The notes: generated by a model from the sequence alone, not told the origin. Positions 41,843 through 55,813 are shown, counted from the first letter of the stretch. The stretch is 64,000 bases of DNA from Paramacrobiotus metropolitanus (GCF_019649055.1 NW_026570235.1:186001-250000); one strand, 5' to 3'. Program-made: numbers and translations.

Positions 41843-43957
41843 AAACCATTACAACAAGAATACCACAATTAATTGCAAATACGCGCGCATCCACAGGGTG
41901 GTGTTCGCCTCGAGCACTGTCATAATATGGAATGTCAGTAAATCAGCTGCATATTGCGTGCCAGTCGTTATAAAGAATATACGAGCAATTATACAGCCAT
42001 AACAGACACTTAGATGGTGCCATCGACAAGTGCGCGCTGCGGAGATTGTATGTTATTGTATCTTCCCCGGCGTTAAGCGTAGGGGGAGCGCCAGATAACC
42101 TTTTACGCGAGCTGCAGAAGCTGCATTGGTAGCTAATCAATACACGGTACGTCAATACATATAAATAAATGTAGGTTCAGCGCCGATGGTATTTTGTTCA
42201 CCTGCCGGTTGTTATAAGGTACGCGCCACGATTTATTGTACACGTGACCTATTTTCTTGATCCCAGTAGGTACCATACTAGCGTAATATAAACGGGAACA
42301 TCGGGGTGCGTGCGCTACACCATATCCCGCTGTGCGCTAATCTCTTGTATCAATATATATGCAGCCAATTTTTGATTGTAGTGGATGGAGTGCGCGCTGG
42401 ATGACGGTGTAGGTTAAGTGTTTTTTTTTACACGGGAAGCACCGGTCCGTCTTCCGTTTTATGGAGCGTGTAAAATGACAAGGGCGTTGTTGTAAAAGTA
42501 TTTGTTCTGGGGTTACAAAAGTCGAAGTCGTTATGCGCTGCCAGCAATAATGTCGAGTTTTACTTCGTACAGTATCGATTTACGTACGGTAATTCGAACA
42601 TCCTAACGTTGTAAAAAACATAAACGAAGGAAAATTTAGTGTCTCTCGAGTCGTTTCTTTTATTTGAAACCGCATGTTGTACAATCACTTAGTATATAAA
42701 TGGCGCTGGGCTATAATTACTGAATGGCAAACGGAAACTAAAGGTCACCTGCCCAAAATAAAAATGTAGTCTCTCCTTTTACATTTTACTATTTTTTTTG
42801 CACGTAAAAAATAGCATTATGATGTACGAGAAAGGCGTTACGAACTTACGATATATTATGAGAAATAACATTTTGATTTCACAGTATCTGTACTCTGTAA
42901 TGGGCCGTATTTGTATAGAAGTACCATACGGTTATGACGTGGCTATACTTCAAAGTATACATGTATCTGCAGGCAAAAGGGAGTCAACAGATTTACACAG
43001 GTTTCCATGTTGCTCTAGTTAACCAGAAAAGGTTGCCCATTTAAGGTTGCTCTCGGGGCAAACAACGTTAAACGTTATTTATTCAAGCACAAACCTGGAT
43101 GGGTGTACGCTCCGTCTTTACGATGGTTCGATCGCTGGTACTGCCAGCAAGATGTAGGTGGTTTGACGTCTCATCTTTTACAGACAGAAATATCGGCTGT
43201 TATCAAATATTATTTTTACAAGTCGATAAATGCGGATCGATTCTTGAAATCTTGCGTTCTCTTACATCTGCCTTCTATATTACATGGCATGGTTCATCCC
43301 CGTTTGTGTAGGTCTGCTTTGCGTGCAAATCTACCGTGGGACCCTTTTTTGAGTTTGTTCTGCTAAATGTCTGTCGGTAGTTGGGAATAGTTGGGATCAT
43401 GAGTACCTGCTCCAGTATGACCTTTTTTGATGCTGCATTTATGCGCTCAAAAATTTCAGTTTTCAAAGTAAAAGAGCTAAAAAAGTATCAAACGTCTTTT
43501 TTTATGACTGTGTCCCAGTACTTTGCACGCTGTATTTCCGTTAAGGCGTTAGCACTTGTACAATACAACGCCATTAAAAATTTGATCTAATGCGCTGAAG
43601 TTGTCTCGGCAGCTATCATTTTAGCAATTTCTTCCTGGGTTATCCTGGTTATTAACGGATTATGATTTGCGGTAACACAATTAAGCTCTCATGTTGTGCA
43701 ATAAACTAACCATAAAAATGGCCAAGCAAACAATGCCACTAAAGCTACTGCTACTGTTAACTACAAGTTTGTATTAACAAATGTGCGATTGCAATTCTAT
43801 TTGTCTCATTTCTTACTAATGTTGTTTATCATTAAGATTAAAATTTTGACCATGAGTTTCGCCTACCGCGACATGTACAGAGGAATACGTACAGGAGAAT
43901 CGGGTTTACAATTACGCTATTTTATTTGGCTTGAAGAATAAGAAAACGTTTCTAAAT
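41843..43957. other. Intergenic, no gene seen
   Basis: Only short unsupported ORFs. Confidence 0.5.
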
Positions 43958-45086
43958 TTATACATGTGATTTCGTACGATTCAACGTATCTTCTTGTATA
44001 AAATTGAGCAACTCGGCAAAACTTGTGTTTTTTGCAGTAGCATTGACCGCACTATATTTGCAGTCGTGATAAACCGAGTGGACAGCGGGTTTCTTGCGCC
44101 AGTTGACCTTATCCGGTCCGTAAATGAACCGCCAGATTCCACTGTCCGGTCCCGGGTTATTAATAAGTTCGTTGTCAACGTAGATGTTTTTATCGTAGAT
44201 CTTCTTGCTCGTGTAGATCTTCCAGGGTATTTCACCGGAATTGTACACCCATTCACCGGCGCGATAGTCACTAGCGTAAGCATCCAGAATATCCGCCAGA
44301 TAGTTGGATCCGCGCTGGCAGACGATAAACCCGGCATTCATTTTTCTCATATATATCTCTTCTTTGGAAATGATACATTCGTAACCTTGCTTTAATACTG
44401 CTAGAAGATCTGCAAAATAATTCATGAAGAAGCCGGTATTTTCTTGTGAAGTCGGAAAGGTTACCTGTTATGTTCGGAAGGAAAAACACATCGAAATCAG
44501 CCGCAATACCGCCGTATTTATACAGGGTAATTAGTTTGGCAACATCAGCTTCATGCGCCAAAAATTTTGCCGTGGAATTCAACCGTCTTCCGTTGACCAC
44601 AAATCGACGTCGCGTATATACCAGTTTGACCTTACTCCAAGCCGTGATAAGGTCATCACATGAATCAAACGGCCAGAAATCCGGATAGTTGGTGTGGACA
44701 TACACTCTCGATGGTTGTATATACGTCAACATGGACAGCAAACTGAGACACTCCATCCAACACAGGCTGTTGTTAGGCTTAATGGGCGTTTGCCGGTAGA
44801 AGCGTATTAAGTGAATGGGCATCTGGGTGGCTTGGCTATCAAAGGGCAACACCATGTCATCAATCTGACTAGGCAGGAATTCCACTGCTGATTGGCTGGT
44901 TCTGTTCAAGCCTTCGCTACTGGATGAGATTTTAGAGTGTAGTTGGATGAACTGCGACGAGAGAGTTGGAGGCGCGAGATGCGTTAAAGGACCAAAGTAG
45001 CCAGCAATGATAACCAGTGTGAAAAGAGCCGCAGCCGGTATGGTGCTGATGACTATGTGTAGCAAACTTCGACTGGTTTTTCCCAT
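43958..45086 (-). CDS. Type II membrane glycosyltransferase, DXD family (GT32/A4GALT-like), 357 aa
   Basis: Two exons (minus): 45086-44465 and 44409-43958, separated by a 55-bp intron; 1074 nt. Residues 10-30 form a single uncleaved hydrophobic anchor (HIVISTIPAAALFTLVIIAG). The catalytic sugar-binding region carries LYKYGGIAADFDVF, with the DFD (DXD) motif at about residues 196-198 that binds the nucleotide-sugar metal ion. The C-terminal part has MNAGFIVCQRGSNYLADIL and a typical WRKKPAVHSVYHDC ending. This architecture is that of Golgi lumenal retaining galactosyl/N-acetylglucosaminyl-transferases of the A4GALT type; the acceptor substrate cannot be told. The reading frame through the intron is also partly open (to 44271), which could mislead annotation. 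Confidence 0.82.
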
Positions 45087-47143
45087 TGTAGATCACAATT
45101 TAATATCAAGGCAATTCAAACAAGTATGACAGAAAAGGTGTTGCTCTCAGATGCAAATAAAGATCTACAGCAACATGTAAACCTAAAGTGGACAACGGTC
45201 CGTAAAAAAAGGATAGTTTTTCTCGTGTTCGAGGCTGCAGCGAACAAAATCACAGACAACAATCAACAACAAGCATTATATCGGTATTGGTATACAAAGG
45301 TGTACTACAACTACCGTAGGAGATAAACAGAGGTCACTCGTCTATTGCAGAAATGGATGTTCATGCTGCAATAAGAGGTACGTATCTATAATCCATTAAC
45401 TACACGTAAATACGGATGTACAAGTATACACAAGTCGACCTTTTATATAAAGATGTGGCATATACTAGTACCATGGCGGCACAAAAAAACAAACTACCGG
45501 CGCCATGGCTGTTATAATGGTTAGTGAAAATTCTGCTTGGTCATTGGCTCTTGCATCAAATTGGCCAGTTGTCTCTCAGTTCCGGGCGCATTTATTATCG
45601 GGTCAGGGCTGTGCGTCCACTATTTTTTAAATTAAAACAACGGGTGACACTGAATACGCTCCCTCGCATATCGTTGACACATTTGTGTAGCCATTATACT
45701 TCCTTGTCCTCCTATTTCCTACCTTGCTAGCTTGCTCGTAAACCCTGTCGGTTAGCAGAAGGTCTGATAGATTACATAACTTCGGCCTAACGCTGAATAC
45801 TGAGAACTTTTACACGATACGTTTTGATTTGCAGCAGACAGGCTGGAATGCAAAAAATGAATCGATTAGCGTACTGTTTGTTATTGGTCCTTAAAAGATA
45901 CAGCAGCAATGTAAGTATACGTGTACCTGTGCAGGTTGTTGCAAAGCTAAATGCACAAGTAAGATAATCTATGCATTTTTTGTGTTCAAGTCAATCAGCG
46001 ACAAATCAAAATGTATCGGAAATATAGATACTCAACAAATGAGTCGCGACACGCGAACGCGGCATGCCTTCAAGACTTCCAGTCTTCACTCTACAGATAC
46101 ACATGATAAATTATAATTGCACACTATGCTGGCGACAAGTTCCGGAAGGTAATACTGCACTGTCATAGCAGTATAAGACTTTTTAATTTTAAAATTTGTA
46201 ATTTATTCCGAAAACCGTTTATATAACATCAAGAAACGATACAAACTTATTTATAACCGGCACAAATTGTATGAACATGCTTTCATTCATGAAAATATGA
46301 AGAACGTTGAACAAGTGAATTTATAAATGAGTGCAGTTAACGTTGAAATAAATGACTCTGTGCTGAGACACTTTGGGGGCTTGGCAATGCGGCAAGCTCG
46401 CGTGCTTTTGGCAGTTCTACAACTGCAGCTAGCTATTTATTAAAGTGAGTGTTCAGGCGGCAATATGATATTAATTTTATACTAAATTTGTCCATATTCT
46501 TGATGCAAAATACTTAGACACATAATGCCGACACAGACAATTTCCGGAAACAGCAGTACTACCGCCAAATTTATACGTTTTACAAGAACTTGGTGCTACA
46601 AATAACTGTGTTTACTAATTCACTTGGTAATTAGTGCTGCATAGACCGACAACGCTATATTAATGACGTAGTTCTTCTTCCAGCACAAGTGCGCTGTATC
46701 CTCATATCTATATACTTTTAAATTTTCGTACAATACAAAGTGGCTTCTGTAGGTGTATACATACTCTACTCAGCCTACTGACATACTCTGATGTCCGCCG
46801 TCGGCGCAGCCAATTTCCGTTTCTTTTCCGTTGCACTAATTTTGTTTACCAAGCTTGTGTATACTGTATCAGACCACACCCCATACAAATCGTGAAATTG
46901 TGCGGAATGCCATTCTAGATTAAAGCGGAGTACACCAAGAGTGAAATTTGGTTTGATATTGTGCACATAGCGATTACTAACGGTAACAGCAATAACTGCA
47001 TGCCGCTAGCTGCATCTTGGTCGCAGTGCCAGCACAAGATAATTTTTAACTTGTTGCCGTTTCTTTCGTTATTGTTGGTGTTGATGTGTCGTAAACCTAA
47101 ATTGTTAGTGCAGTGCCGGTCGACCTTTGGCAGAGCCACTAAT
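45087..47143. other. Long intergenic interval, divergent promoters
   Basis: Between a minus-strand glycosyltransferase and a plus-strand GPCR. No convincing exon; short ORFs only. Confidence 0.5.
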
Positions 47144-48118
47144 ATGGGATTTCTTCTGCCTGAAGCATCGCACTTCCACACGATCGACAATACTACACTG
47201 ACTGCAATCAGCTCTAGCACAACGACATCCAAAATTGTCATCTTCTATGCATCACTAAATACCGTTTCGGATATCCTGTGCCTGTACGTTTTCCATAAAT
47301 GGAAAACCACATTGCCGCCTTCCGTTATCCATCACGTTTCCAGCTGTATCTCGCAGTTAGCCTATGGTGTCATTTTACTTAACTTAGGCGTTATCAGCTG
47401 CATCTTTCCTCATGCTGCCGCCTGGATTGGCCAGGTACTGACCACAAGTGTGACCTTTTTCAACGCCTGCCATAATGCGCTTTTGCTATTGGTTATTTGT
47501 GACCGATGGCTCAGCGTGGAGTTTCCGGTGTTTTACGTCAACAATGTCACCAGTAACTTAGCCGTTGCGATGGACCTTAGCGCCATCTTCGTCAACCTAA
47601 CCATTTACTTGTGGGTTTTCATCTGGAACCACGACAAATTCTACTGGGAACCGGAAATCGGTTTATCCGTTTTCCGCTGTATGGAAACATGGTGGATTGT
47701 CTTCGTTATCGTCAACTATGCAACATGCGGCACCTTAAATTTTATTTTCCAACTGCGTATTATAATTCTTGGTGCCCGTTTGCGAAATAAGCGTAAATTA
47801 CTGAAACCGCCCGATAATGTTCCAGAACGATCATTCATGCACCAGCAAATCGCGGATTCAGAGTGTTTTGAAATCGTCCGAGCGTCGTATCATATTATTC
47901 TTCATATGCTGCTTAATCTGCTCTTCCGTACTGTGATTACAGTGTGGAATACTCTCAATAGCTTGGGTTATCTGACACCAAGCCAATATTTGTACTTCAT
48001 GTGCAGCGTCATGGTTAAGGACGTGATAATTGTACCAACGCTCTTTATTCTGTATCCACGTTTTCGTAAGATAATGCTGAACATCTGCAGTCATGTTACC
48101 AGGAGTTATTTTTGCTAA
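47144..48118 (+). CDS. Orphan GPCR, rhodopsin-like, intronless, 324 aa
   Basis: One open frame with seven hydrophobic segments: about residues 26-50, 58-85, 90-122, 135-160, 175-207, 248-275 and 283-310. The end of the third segment reads ICDRWLSVEFP, a DRY-type motif with W for Y. Segment seven ends ILYPRF, in place of NPxxY. A putative N-glycosylation site (NTT) lies in the short extracellular N-terminus. I chose the ATG at 47144; upstream in-frame ATGs would add a hydrophobic leader. The ligand is unknown. Lack of introns in a gene-rich intron-containing region suggests retroposed origin or an expanded lineage-specific receptor family. Confidence 0.7.
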   Translation: MGFLLPEASHFHTIDNTTLTAISSSTTTSKIVIFYASLNTVSDILCLYVFHKWKTTLPPSVIHHVSSCISQLAYGVILLNLGVISCIFPHAAAWIGQVLTTSVTFFNACHNALLLLVICDRWLSVEFPVFYVNNVTSNLAVAMDLSAIFVNLTIYLWVFIWNHDKFYWEPEIGLSVFRCMETWWIVFVIVNYATCGTLNFIFQLRIIILGARLRNKRKLLKPPDNVPERSFMHQQIADSECFEIVRASYHIILHMLLNLLFRTVITVWNTLNSLGYLTPSQYLYFMCSVMVKDVIIVPTLFILYPRFRKIMLNICSHVTRSYFC

Positions 48119-48650
48119 GTGTCTTAGCTAAACTAAAAATCGTTAGTTTTGGAAAATATTGAATCATATTGAAAGATCATCGATTACATAAGTTCCGGTC
48201 GTTTTACTGGACATTCATATTGTGGTGTTAAGGCCTGGCAGACTGAAATCAAAAGCAGCATCTTCACTATTCAAGCTGCATTTGACCTTTGTTTTCAACA
48301 TTCGTTTATGATGATAACAGTAACATGTTCAAGTTTGTCGCCGACAGAGTACTGCTGTATACGGAGCGGCGCGTTATTTAGAATTTTATATAATTTCAAT
48401 AAGAAAAATGCTTACAATGCACTCTGAACTAAAATGCTAATTCATAAAAGTGGGATAAGAACAATTTCGATAAGCGAATACGATCATAGCAGCACTAAGT
48501 TTGCTGCACAGGTGTACGTCAAAGCTTATTATGCGTATCGTTATCCAAGTACCACTGGAAACAGTACAACCGTCTTTCGTTCCACATTTCAAAGGCCGCT
48601 CATTTACAGGCGCACTTTTTCTCTTATATGGTCAGAAAACCTCTCGGATA
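48119..48650. other. Spacer including the dead end of the first ectodomain gene
   Basis: 48560-48650 on the minus strand still resembles the last exon of the sister gene at 52273-52476 but lies after the premature stop (48651-48653) and is frameshifted. Confidence 0.6.
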
Positions 48651-51392
48651 CTACTGAGTAGTACTGTTGTCCACGGGGTCACGACGGGGCTGAAGCAGTC
48701 CACTCCGAGCGGAATATTCCATGATGGGCTGCACATGCATAATACAAGAATTTCCCTTGCTTAGAAATTAATGAGTTTTTACAGTGCACTTTCGTGTTCC
48801 ACAAGCAGTACTTAAGTTTACAAAAAAAAGTGTCAGAAATTCCGAGTCACATCGCAAATACAACGATATACCATACTTGTATTGTACAATACGATATACT
48901 ACGATGTTGTATAAACACCACAAATACTACGAACTACGATATTGCATATGGCGTTTACATCGGTTAATTACAGTAATTATATACCCTGAATTTGTCGGTG
49001 GAATCCATTTGACTTAGAATCCAGTCCACACTGCGATCTCCCTTGGCGTCGATGACGACATCGTTGCCTAACACGGTGTATGTGCGGTTCCACATGGACC
49101 TGCACAATGCCGGTCCATCGCTAGTATCGCCGCCATTTGCTAAAGTCTCGTTCAGAACCTAATTTTTAGCATCAAATGGGTATACATGGATTTATTTTAA
49201 TTTTTTAACCAGCAGTTCTGGATTAATTTTTTTAACATCATTTATGAAATAACCAAATTTATTTACATGAGGGGTTACATAATCTGAAAGGTGCAACTCG
49301 ACTTACCTGACCATAAATAGCCAGCGAGTAGTAGTACGATAGCACAAATGGATCGGCCTTGTAAAATTACAATTACAAATCATCATGCTGCATTGTTATA
49401 AGAACCGGTCAGCTACATATTTTGTGCTTACCTCATCTTTATGGGAAAAATTGTAGCCATACTTTTCCTCGGATACCCTTTTGACCTCGCTTGTAAGATT
49501 GCGATATTCTGGTGTATTTTCAAAACGAGTTGAGATTTTGAAAAGCGAATCGAATGCGGCGCGAGCATCCTAAAATAACGAAACCGTTTTAAGGTCACCA
49601 GTTACCACGATACGTATACAGCAATAAATAATCCTTTATAGTAAAACATCTCAGCCTTGCCGCATTTCGATCGGGATCGGTCTCCGAGTACCAGGTTACA
49701 TTGCCAAAAAATTCTGTTTCATGCCAAGGTTGAACCGCGAAGTATAGCTAAATAAAGGAATATTAAATTAACTCTTTAATGTTGATCGTTAACTGTGACC
49801 CCAGTAACGAGCTACTTTGTATTTCAGAGGAGTAAACTGGATGATCGTTTTAAGACTTACATACTCCTTCCCCGTTAAAAGCTGGTCTGATGCCGCTAGC
49901 TGTGAAAACGAAAAAAGCATTATTTTTTACTTATTGTAGCCGTATAGAACTACAGATTGCATCTCGATCTTTTCAGAATCTCATTCTTTCATTAATCTCA
50001 ATCTTTTCACAACTCCGTATACCGTGCAGGATATTACAGTTTTTGGCTTACCATGATTGAGCGAACCCGGTCGCCAGGGGCCACGAGGAAAATGACTGAA
50101 ATACATACTCACTGTTTAGTGTTTACATACTTATCGCCCTCTTTAAAAATGTTCACAAAAAAAGGGGAAAAACGAAGATACTGCATGTTAATCCGCTTTA
50201 TTTCGCAATACAAAGAGTAACTGCCGAAAGCATAAGCATAAAACATAACCAGAATAAAGCAGCAATGCTTAACACTTAAAGTAGCACAGCTTAATTTACT
50301 TCAACTGATTTTCTTTGATGTACTGCGGCAATACCTTTTGCAATCGCGCTGGCTTTGATCAGGATCTCTTGGACTGCTGATGTGTCAGCGGTATTGACCA
50401 AAAACAACTTTGTATCAATTTTGTTTCCCTTGTGAAGGCCAGATTCCAGCGCACGGCACGCTGACGTAATAAAGCGTCCCTGAAGGCTTTCTCGCGTCCG
50501 ATAATAATCGTAATCGCATAACACTACCACCGGACACGTCGTGCAGTTGAACATCGTTAATACGTTGTACACAAACTTCACCATTTCCTCATTGTCAAAC
50601 GGAGCAACCCGCGTTAGCGTGGAATAGTCACTCCTATTATTGTTTCCTCGATTCGCAAAATGCATCCTACGAATATGTGGAATAATTTACGCGGGAATGC
50701 ATTTGGTTGCAGGATTATGTATGCCTTTACACAAGTGACACTTTGACTTACGATGGGACGAATACTGGAATTTCCCATTCTACAACGAATTTTACACGTA
50801 TAAAACACGGCGTGAGATGCTTATATAGAAGTTTTTTCTTACGCATACCTTTCGCCATGTAGTTCATAGATGACGTCCACAAACAATCTGCGTAAAACTG
50901 ACTTATGGTTAGTTAGATTACAATTTCCAGGCAGGATGCCGGAATTTTGACGCAAAAATGGGCGTGTTGGACAGCTATCTAGTTGATTGAATTACCTATA
51001 TTGAATTACCGGTAGTGTATTAAATTACCTATATTAACCGTAAATGTACCTGGTCCAATTATCGCCATGCCTGCGATGTCCAGTGTTTCATTGTAGCGAA
51101 GCTGACCGGCCCAAAGTGCCATTTCTGTTTCCAGGTCGTCACAAAGCGTGGGATTGCTACGGTATATGTTAAACGTTTTTCGTGTTACATTCAACTGAAA
51201 TCCATACTTGGTTCGTAGGTGGTCTTCTGCTTCATCCAAAACAGCCCTTAAACCGACGGGATTGGATATGATATCGCCGCGCCCAGTATATTCTAACAAG
51301 GCGATCGTGGACTGCGCTGCCGACGAAGGAAAATCGTCAAAAAGCGCCCAACAGATAGCGAGACATAATGATGCGCTTCGAAAGAAGTCCAT
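48651..51392 (-). CDS. Receptor ligand-binding-domain protein A (natriuretic-receptor-like ectodomain), 450 aa
   Basis: Eleven exons (minus): 51392-51050, 50887-50849, 50779-50752, 50666-50335, 50095-50052, 49899-49861, 49747-49661, 49569-49432, 49357-49307, 49158-48985, 48728-48651. A signal peptide (FFRSASLCLAICWALF) precedes a periplasmic-binding-protein type I fold as in ANP-receptor ectodomains. Landmarks are AIIGPG, WEIPVFVPS, YSTLTRVAPF and VLCDYDYY. It ends with a TAG 26 codons into the last exon, owing to a small insertion relative to paralogue B, so the juxtamembrane WPxxR...C motif is lost. There is no TM, kinase-like or cyclase domain. The predicted product is secreted and may bind peptide ligand. 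Exon 7 uses a GC donor. Confidence 0.72.
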
Positions 51393-52272
51393 GTGCTCCA
51401 GCATTTCGTGTACTTTAAAATTATTGCCTTGAATTATAAGCCGAAGTACATACACAGACTTTGCTTAACAAGGGGTACATGTGCACATGGCCCAAAGTTT
51501 TACCAGAACAGCAGTTCCATCGAAAAGGCAACAAGAAATACGCTTCCTTGTTAATCGTATAAAGCTGCACTAAAGTCGATTGTCTGGATTTACCCATTGC
51601 TAGGCTAGAGGCAACTTTTTGACTAATTTAATTACGCAGAATATTCATTTTGCTTAAGGGCTATCACAAGGAAGTAAAAACATTATTCCGACCATCCTTT
51701 CCGTAACAAATTGTGCATTCAGAGCTGTTATAGCATAACTCACATAAAGAAAATTGATGTGCACAGCGCTTTTTCTGAAAACTTTTTAGGTTCTGGCACA
51801 ATGTTTATGAGTAATATTGGATATACGTTAGCAGTTTTAAATGTTAAATGCTTATGTTTGCCGAAACATTGCTGTTTCGGTGTCAAGCGGTGTGATACAC
51901 AGATAATACTGCATTTTCAAGAATACATTTTGGCAAAATTGTCTTGCTGTTAAAATTTCGTTCTAAACTGAATTACACATAAAGCTGAACGGTTACAGCT
52001 CCGAAAGCGTTATTAAATGTGTCAGGTCATGGAAACACAAAGTTTCAAATCCGAAGAGCTTGCCGGAACTGTTGCAGTATTGGAACTAAACGGGACAACC
52101 ATTCCGCGGTGGAGTTCAGTGCAGTATACAGCAACATCGATGTCCCTGGCTGCTGACTTGCCGGCTGCTCCGTAGAAGCTGAAAAGCGTAATCATATGCG
52201 TTAAAGTGTATGTACGAGTACATATCGTGGTGCAAATACATGTATCCATAAATGCTTTGGATATTTAATAAT
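51393..52272. other. Spacer between ectodomain genes A and B
   Basis: No further gene supported. On the minus strand an open stretch (52022-52160) follows a possible donor in B's last exon and could be an alternative terminal exon. Confidence 0.4.
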
Positions 52273-55174
52273 TTATGTGGACCAAGCTTTTAGCTTCAAC
52301 CCACCATCCAGAACTGTGCATCCATCATTCGTCCCACCGGAATCGCATTTCAAAGGTCCCTCTTTTACAGGCATACGTGCTCGCTTATTTGGCCAAACAA
52401 TCTGCCGGACACTGCCACCCACGGGGTCCCGACTTGACCGGAATTGTTGGTCCCGAGCGGAGTATTCCATGACGGGCTGTACACAAACTTCAGGAGTTGA
52501 TAAGCTGTTACCAAATAGTGCAACCTTTTGTGCTGCAAGCAGTGCTTGCTAAATTTGCCGCAAAGACAAGATCTGCATTGCAAATAGCTGTGTAGTGTGT
52601 ACTTACTCTGTACCTATTCTAGATATTGCGCATAACACTCGTAACGCTTAACTAGCTAAACATACCATAAAATTTCCAGCCGAGTCCATTTGACTGACGA
52701 CCCAGTCCACAGTCCGATCTCCGTTGGCGTTGATGACAATCTCGTTTCCTAATATCGTATACGAACGGTTCCACATTAACTTGCATAGTGCCGCTCCATC
52801 GCTGAGATTGCCGCCATTTGTTAGCGTCTCGTTCAGAACCTATTCAATTTAATTATTGCGACTAACGGGTGGGTTATGTCAATGTGCAAAGAGATTACTA
52901 GTATTCAAAAAAATTCAGGACCTTCTTGCAGCAATTGAAATATCTTCGCTGTAGAATTAATAACTGGATAGTGATACTCGTATTATGCATATCACGGAAG
53001 CGCAACTTACCTGACCAAAGATAGCCAGCGTGTAATAGTATGACATCACAAATGGATCGACCTTGTAGAACCAGAACAACAAAACATTATGTTATGACTT
53101 ACGATGTTACAAAATCCAAAATTTATTTTATATTTGGTATTTAACTTTATATTCTGTTCTTACCTCTTGTTTTGGCCAAATAGCGCCGTGCTGTTTGTCG
53201 GATAATATAGATTTCTTGACTTCGCCGGTAAGATTCCAAAATTCTGGTGTGTCTTCGGAACGCGTTGAGATAGTGAAAAGCGAACTGAATGCGTTTTGAG
53301 CATCCTAAAAAGAAAAGAGTGAAACTGTCTTAAAGCTCCCGCTTTCTAAGGCAGAACGTCAGCTAGCTTCTGTGGAATAATAAATCCTTTTCGGAAGAAA
53401 ACCTTTAAAAGCGCCATTCTAACTAAACTTGCCGCATTTCGTTCGGGTTCGGTTTTCGAAAACCAGGTAACGTTGCCGAAAAGGTTTGTGTCGTGCCAAG
53501 GTTGCACCGTGAAGTACAGCTAGATAAAGCACACCATGAACTCTTTGTTTTAATTTTTGCAGTTAAGCGCATGATCTCGTGACAGAAATTTATAATGGAT
53601 AAGCTGGTTGACGATGTGCGAACTCACATATTCGGCCCCGGTCAAACCCTGATCTAATGCAGCTAGCTGTGAAAATCAGAAAAGTAACAATTATTGTTGA
53701 TTTACTCTCTTGTTAATCGAACAATTTCGTATCAAAGTTTGCGGCTTACCATGACTGCTCGAACCCGGTCGCCAGGGATCGCCAGGAAAATGACTAAATA
53801 AAAAAATGAATAATTGTGTATTTATTGTCATTAATTTTTTCAAAATTTAGTATAAAGACGTAAAATATAAAGGGATGTGCTTATCAGCATTAAGCTGCAT
53901 GCTTTCTGAACACAATAACTTTAGCCGTTTAGTACTTTAAAGTTCAAACAGCATTATGAATCGGATGGCTACAAAGCGCAACGAAATAAAATTTGTGACG
54001 ACCGAGCAACAGCGTAAGTTTTATCGATTCATTCATGAGAAGAAGGTTAGCTTTAGTTCTCTTAATTCTTATCGAATGATTTAACCAGTGTACGGTGTCT
54101 GGCGATACCTTTTGCGATCGCGCTGGCTTTTGTAAGGGTTTGTCGAACTGCCAACGTGTTGGTGGTGTTGACATTAAACGAAGTCGCACTGATTCTATAC
54201 CAATCGCTTAGGCCATATTTCAGCGCAAGACACGTGGACAGAGTAAAGCGTCTCTGACGATTTTCGCGGTCATAATCATCATCACACAGCACTGCCACCG
54301 GACATGTCGTACAGTTGAACTTCGTTAACACGTTGTATATAAACTTTATCATTTCGCGATCGTCAAACGGAGCAATCCGTGTTAACGTAGAATAATCACT
54401 CCTCTTGTCGTTCTCTCGAACCGAAAAATGTATGCTACAAAGAGCGTAAATAAAGCGATTTGCGAGTGAATGCATTTATCTGGTAGAATAAATGTGTTTT
54501 GGCACAAAGTGACACTTTTACTTACGATGGGCTGAATACCGGGATATTCCATTCTATAGGAAATGGTATATAGAGAACCAGCATGCCATCACTACACATT
54601 TCTGAATCTTCTTACCTTTAGCCATGTAGCTTATGGTTTTGGATGTCGATAAACAAATCTCTACAAACGGATCTTGATAATTCAGTGTAAACACATACAG
54701 AGTACAGTAACTGCAACGGCTAATTCTGATTATGTTGAACTAAGCTGCAGTGTTCGACAAAAGGTCGAAAAGGATACATTCGTGATTACAATTTTTCTGT
54801 ACGAACAGATCAATCTGCATTGAAGAAGGGCAACTTTTACCTGGTGCGATTATCGCCAGCCCGGAAATGTCCGGTTCTTTACGCCTGTAGTAAAACTCAC
54901 TAATCCAAGCTACCGCATCTGTTTCCAATTCCTCGCAGTACAGCATGGGATTGCGATTGAGTGTGGTAATCCTTAGCCGTGTTAGATTCAGCTGGGTCCA
55001 GTAGCTGGTTCCTAAATGTTCTGCCGCTATATCCAGAACATGATTAAATGCTCCACTGCCGGAACCAGAATATTCTAACACAAGGATTTTCGCCTGAGCT
55101 GTCGACGATGAGAAACCGGTAAAAAGAAAAATCCATACAACAAGACGTAACGATGATCTGCGATAGGATTCCAT
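52273..55174 (-). CDS. Receptor ligand-binding-domain protein B (natriuretic-receptor-like ectodomain), 490 aa
   Basis: Eleven exons (minus): 55174-54841, 54660-54616, 54553-54526, 54434-54109, 53793-53750, 53666-53628, 53519-53433, 53304-53164, 53061-53011, 52839-52666, 52476-52273. Phases equal those of A and C. The signal peptide (RRSSLRLVVWIFLFTG) is followed by the bilobed ligand-binding fold (LAIIAPG, WNIPVFSPS, YSTLTRIAPF, VLCDDDYD, VIFLAIPGDRVRAVM, NGDRTVDWVVSQMDS). The last exon has VWPNKRA and a Cys pair, matching the segment just outside the membrane in receptor guanylate cyclases. It then stops without a TM helix. An alternative splice to 52160-52026 would also lack a TM. Confidence 0.78.
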
Positions 55175-55813
55175 TTAATCCAGCACTTTATAAACTTGAA
55201 ACGTATTACCCCTAATCGAAATGCTAGTACCCTAACAACTCGCCTAATATTATTAGAGATTTATATTCGCTTATGAGCGCAGGTCTTATCGGTACGGTAA
55301 TTCCGTTGACACGTATATAATACCCTTTCCTCCTGATCGTATATGGCTGCATTAAACTCGCTCATCTGGATTTAGCCATTGCGATGCTAGAGGCAACTGT
55401 CTGACTATATAACTCAATAACGCGGATTATGCATTTTGCTGAAGGGTGTCTTACACGGAAGTAAAGACAATATTCCATCCATTTTTTTGTAATACATTTT
55501 CCTGTGCTGGTTTCAGTATAATCCGTGTGAAGATTTTCTTGTATGAGTTTTGTCTTTTCAGGCAAGTTTCATGAATTGTAAACCGGAAAAGGCCTTTAAT
55601 TGCTTTTACTGCGGTACCGCAAATAAAGGTCAAGTGAATATATGCGCAAAAAATTTTCACTGGGAACTTCAAAAACATCGGATCTATGTGCTCGACACGA
55701 TTCGACAGAAACGTAGAATGCCATGCCGCCACCTTGGCGTGACCAGGGTGTGTTACGTTCTTATGATCGCTTTTGAAACTACAGAATTACCGCTTAGCAG
55801 CAATACTTCAGAA

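Noticed and set aside
44271-44464. Read-through of glycosyltransferase exon 1 as the natural C-terminus
   Set aside because: A clean GT-AG 55-bp intron joins to a frame that restores the family's conserved C-terminal half; the read-through tail has no such features.
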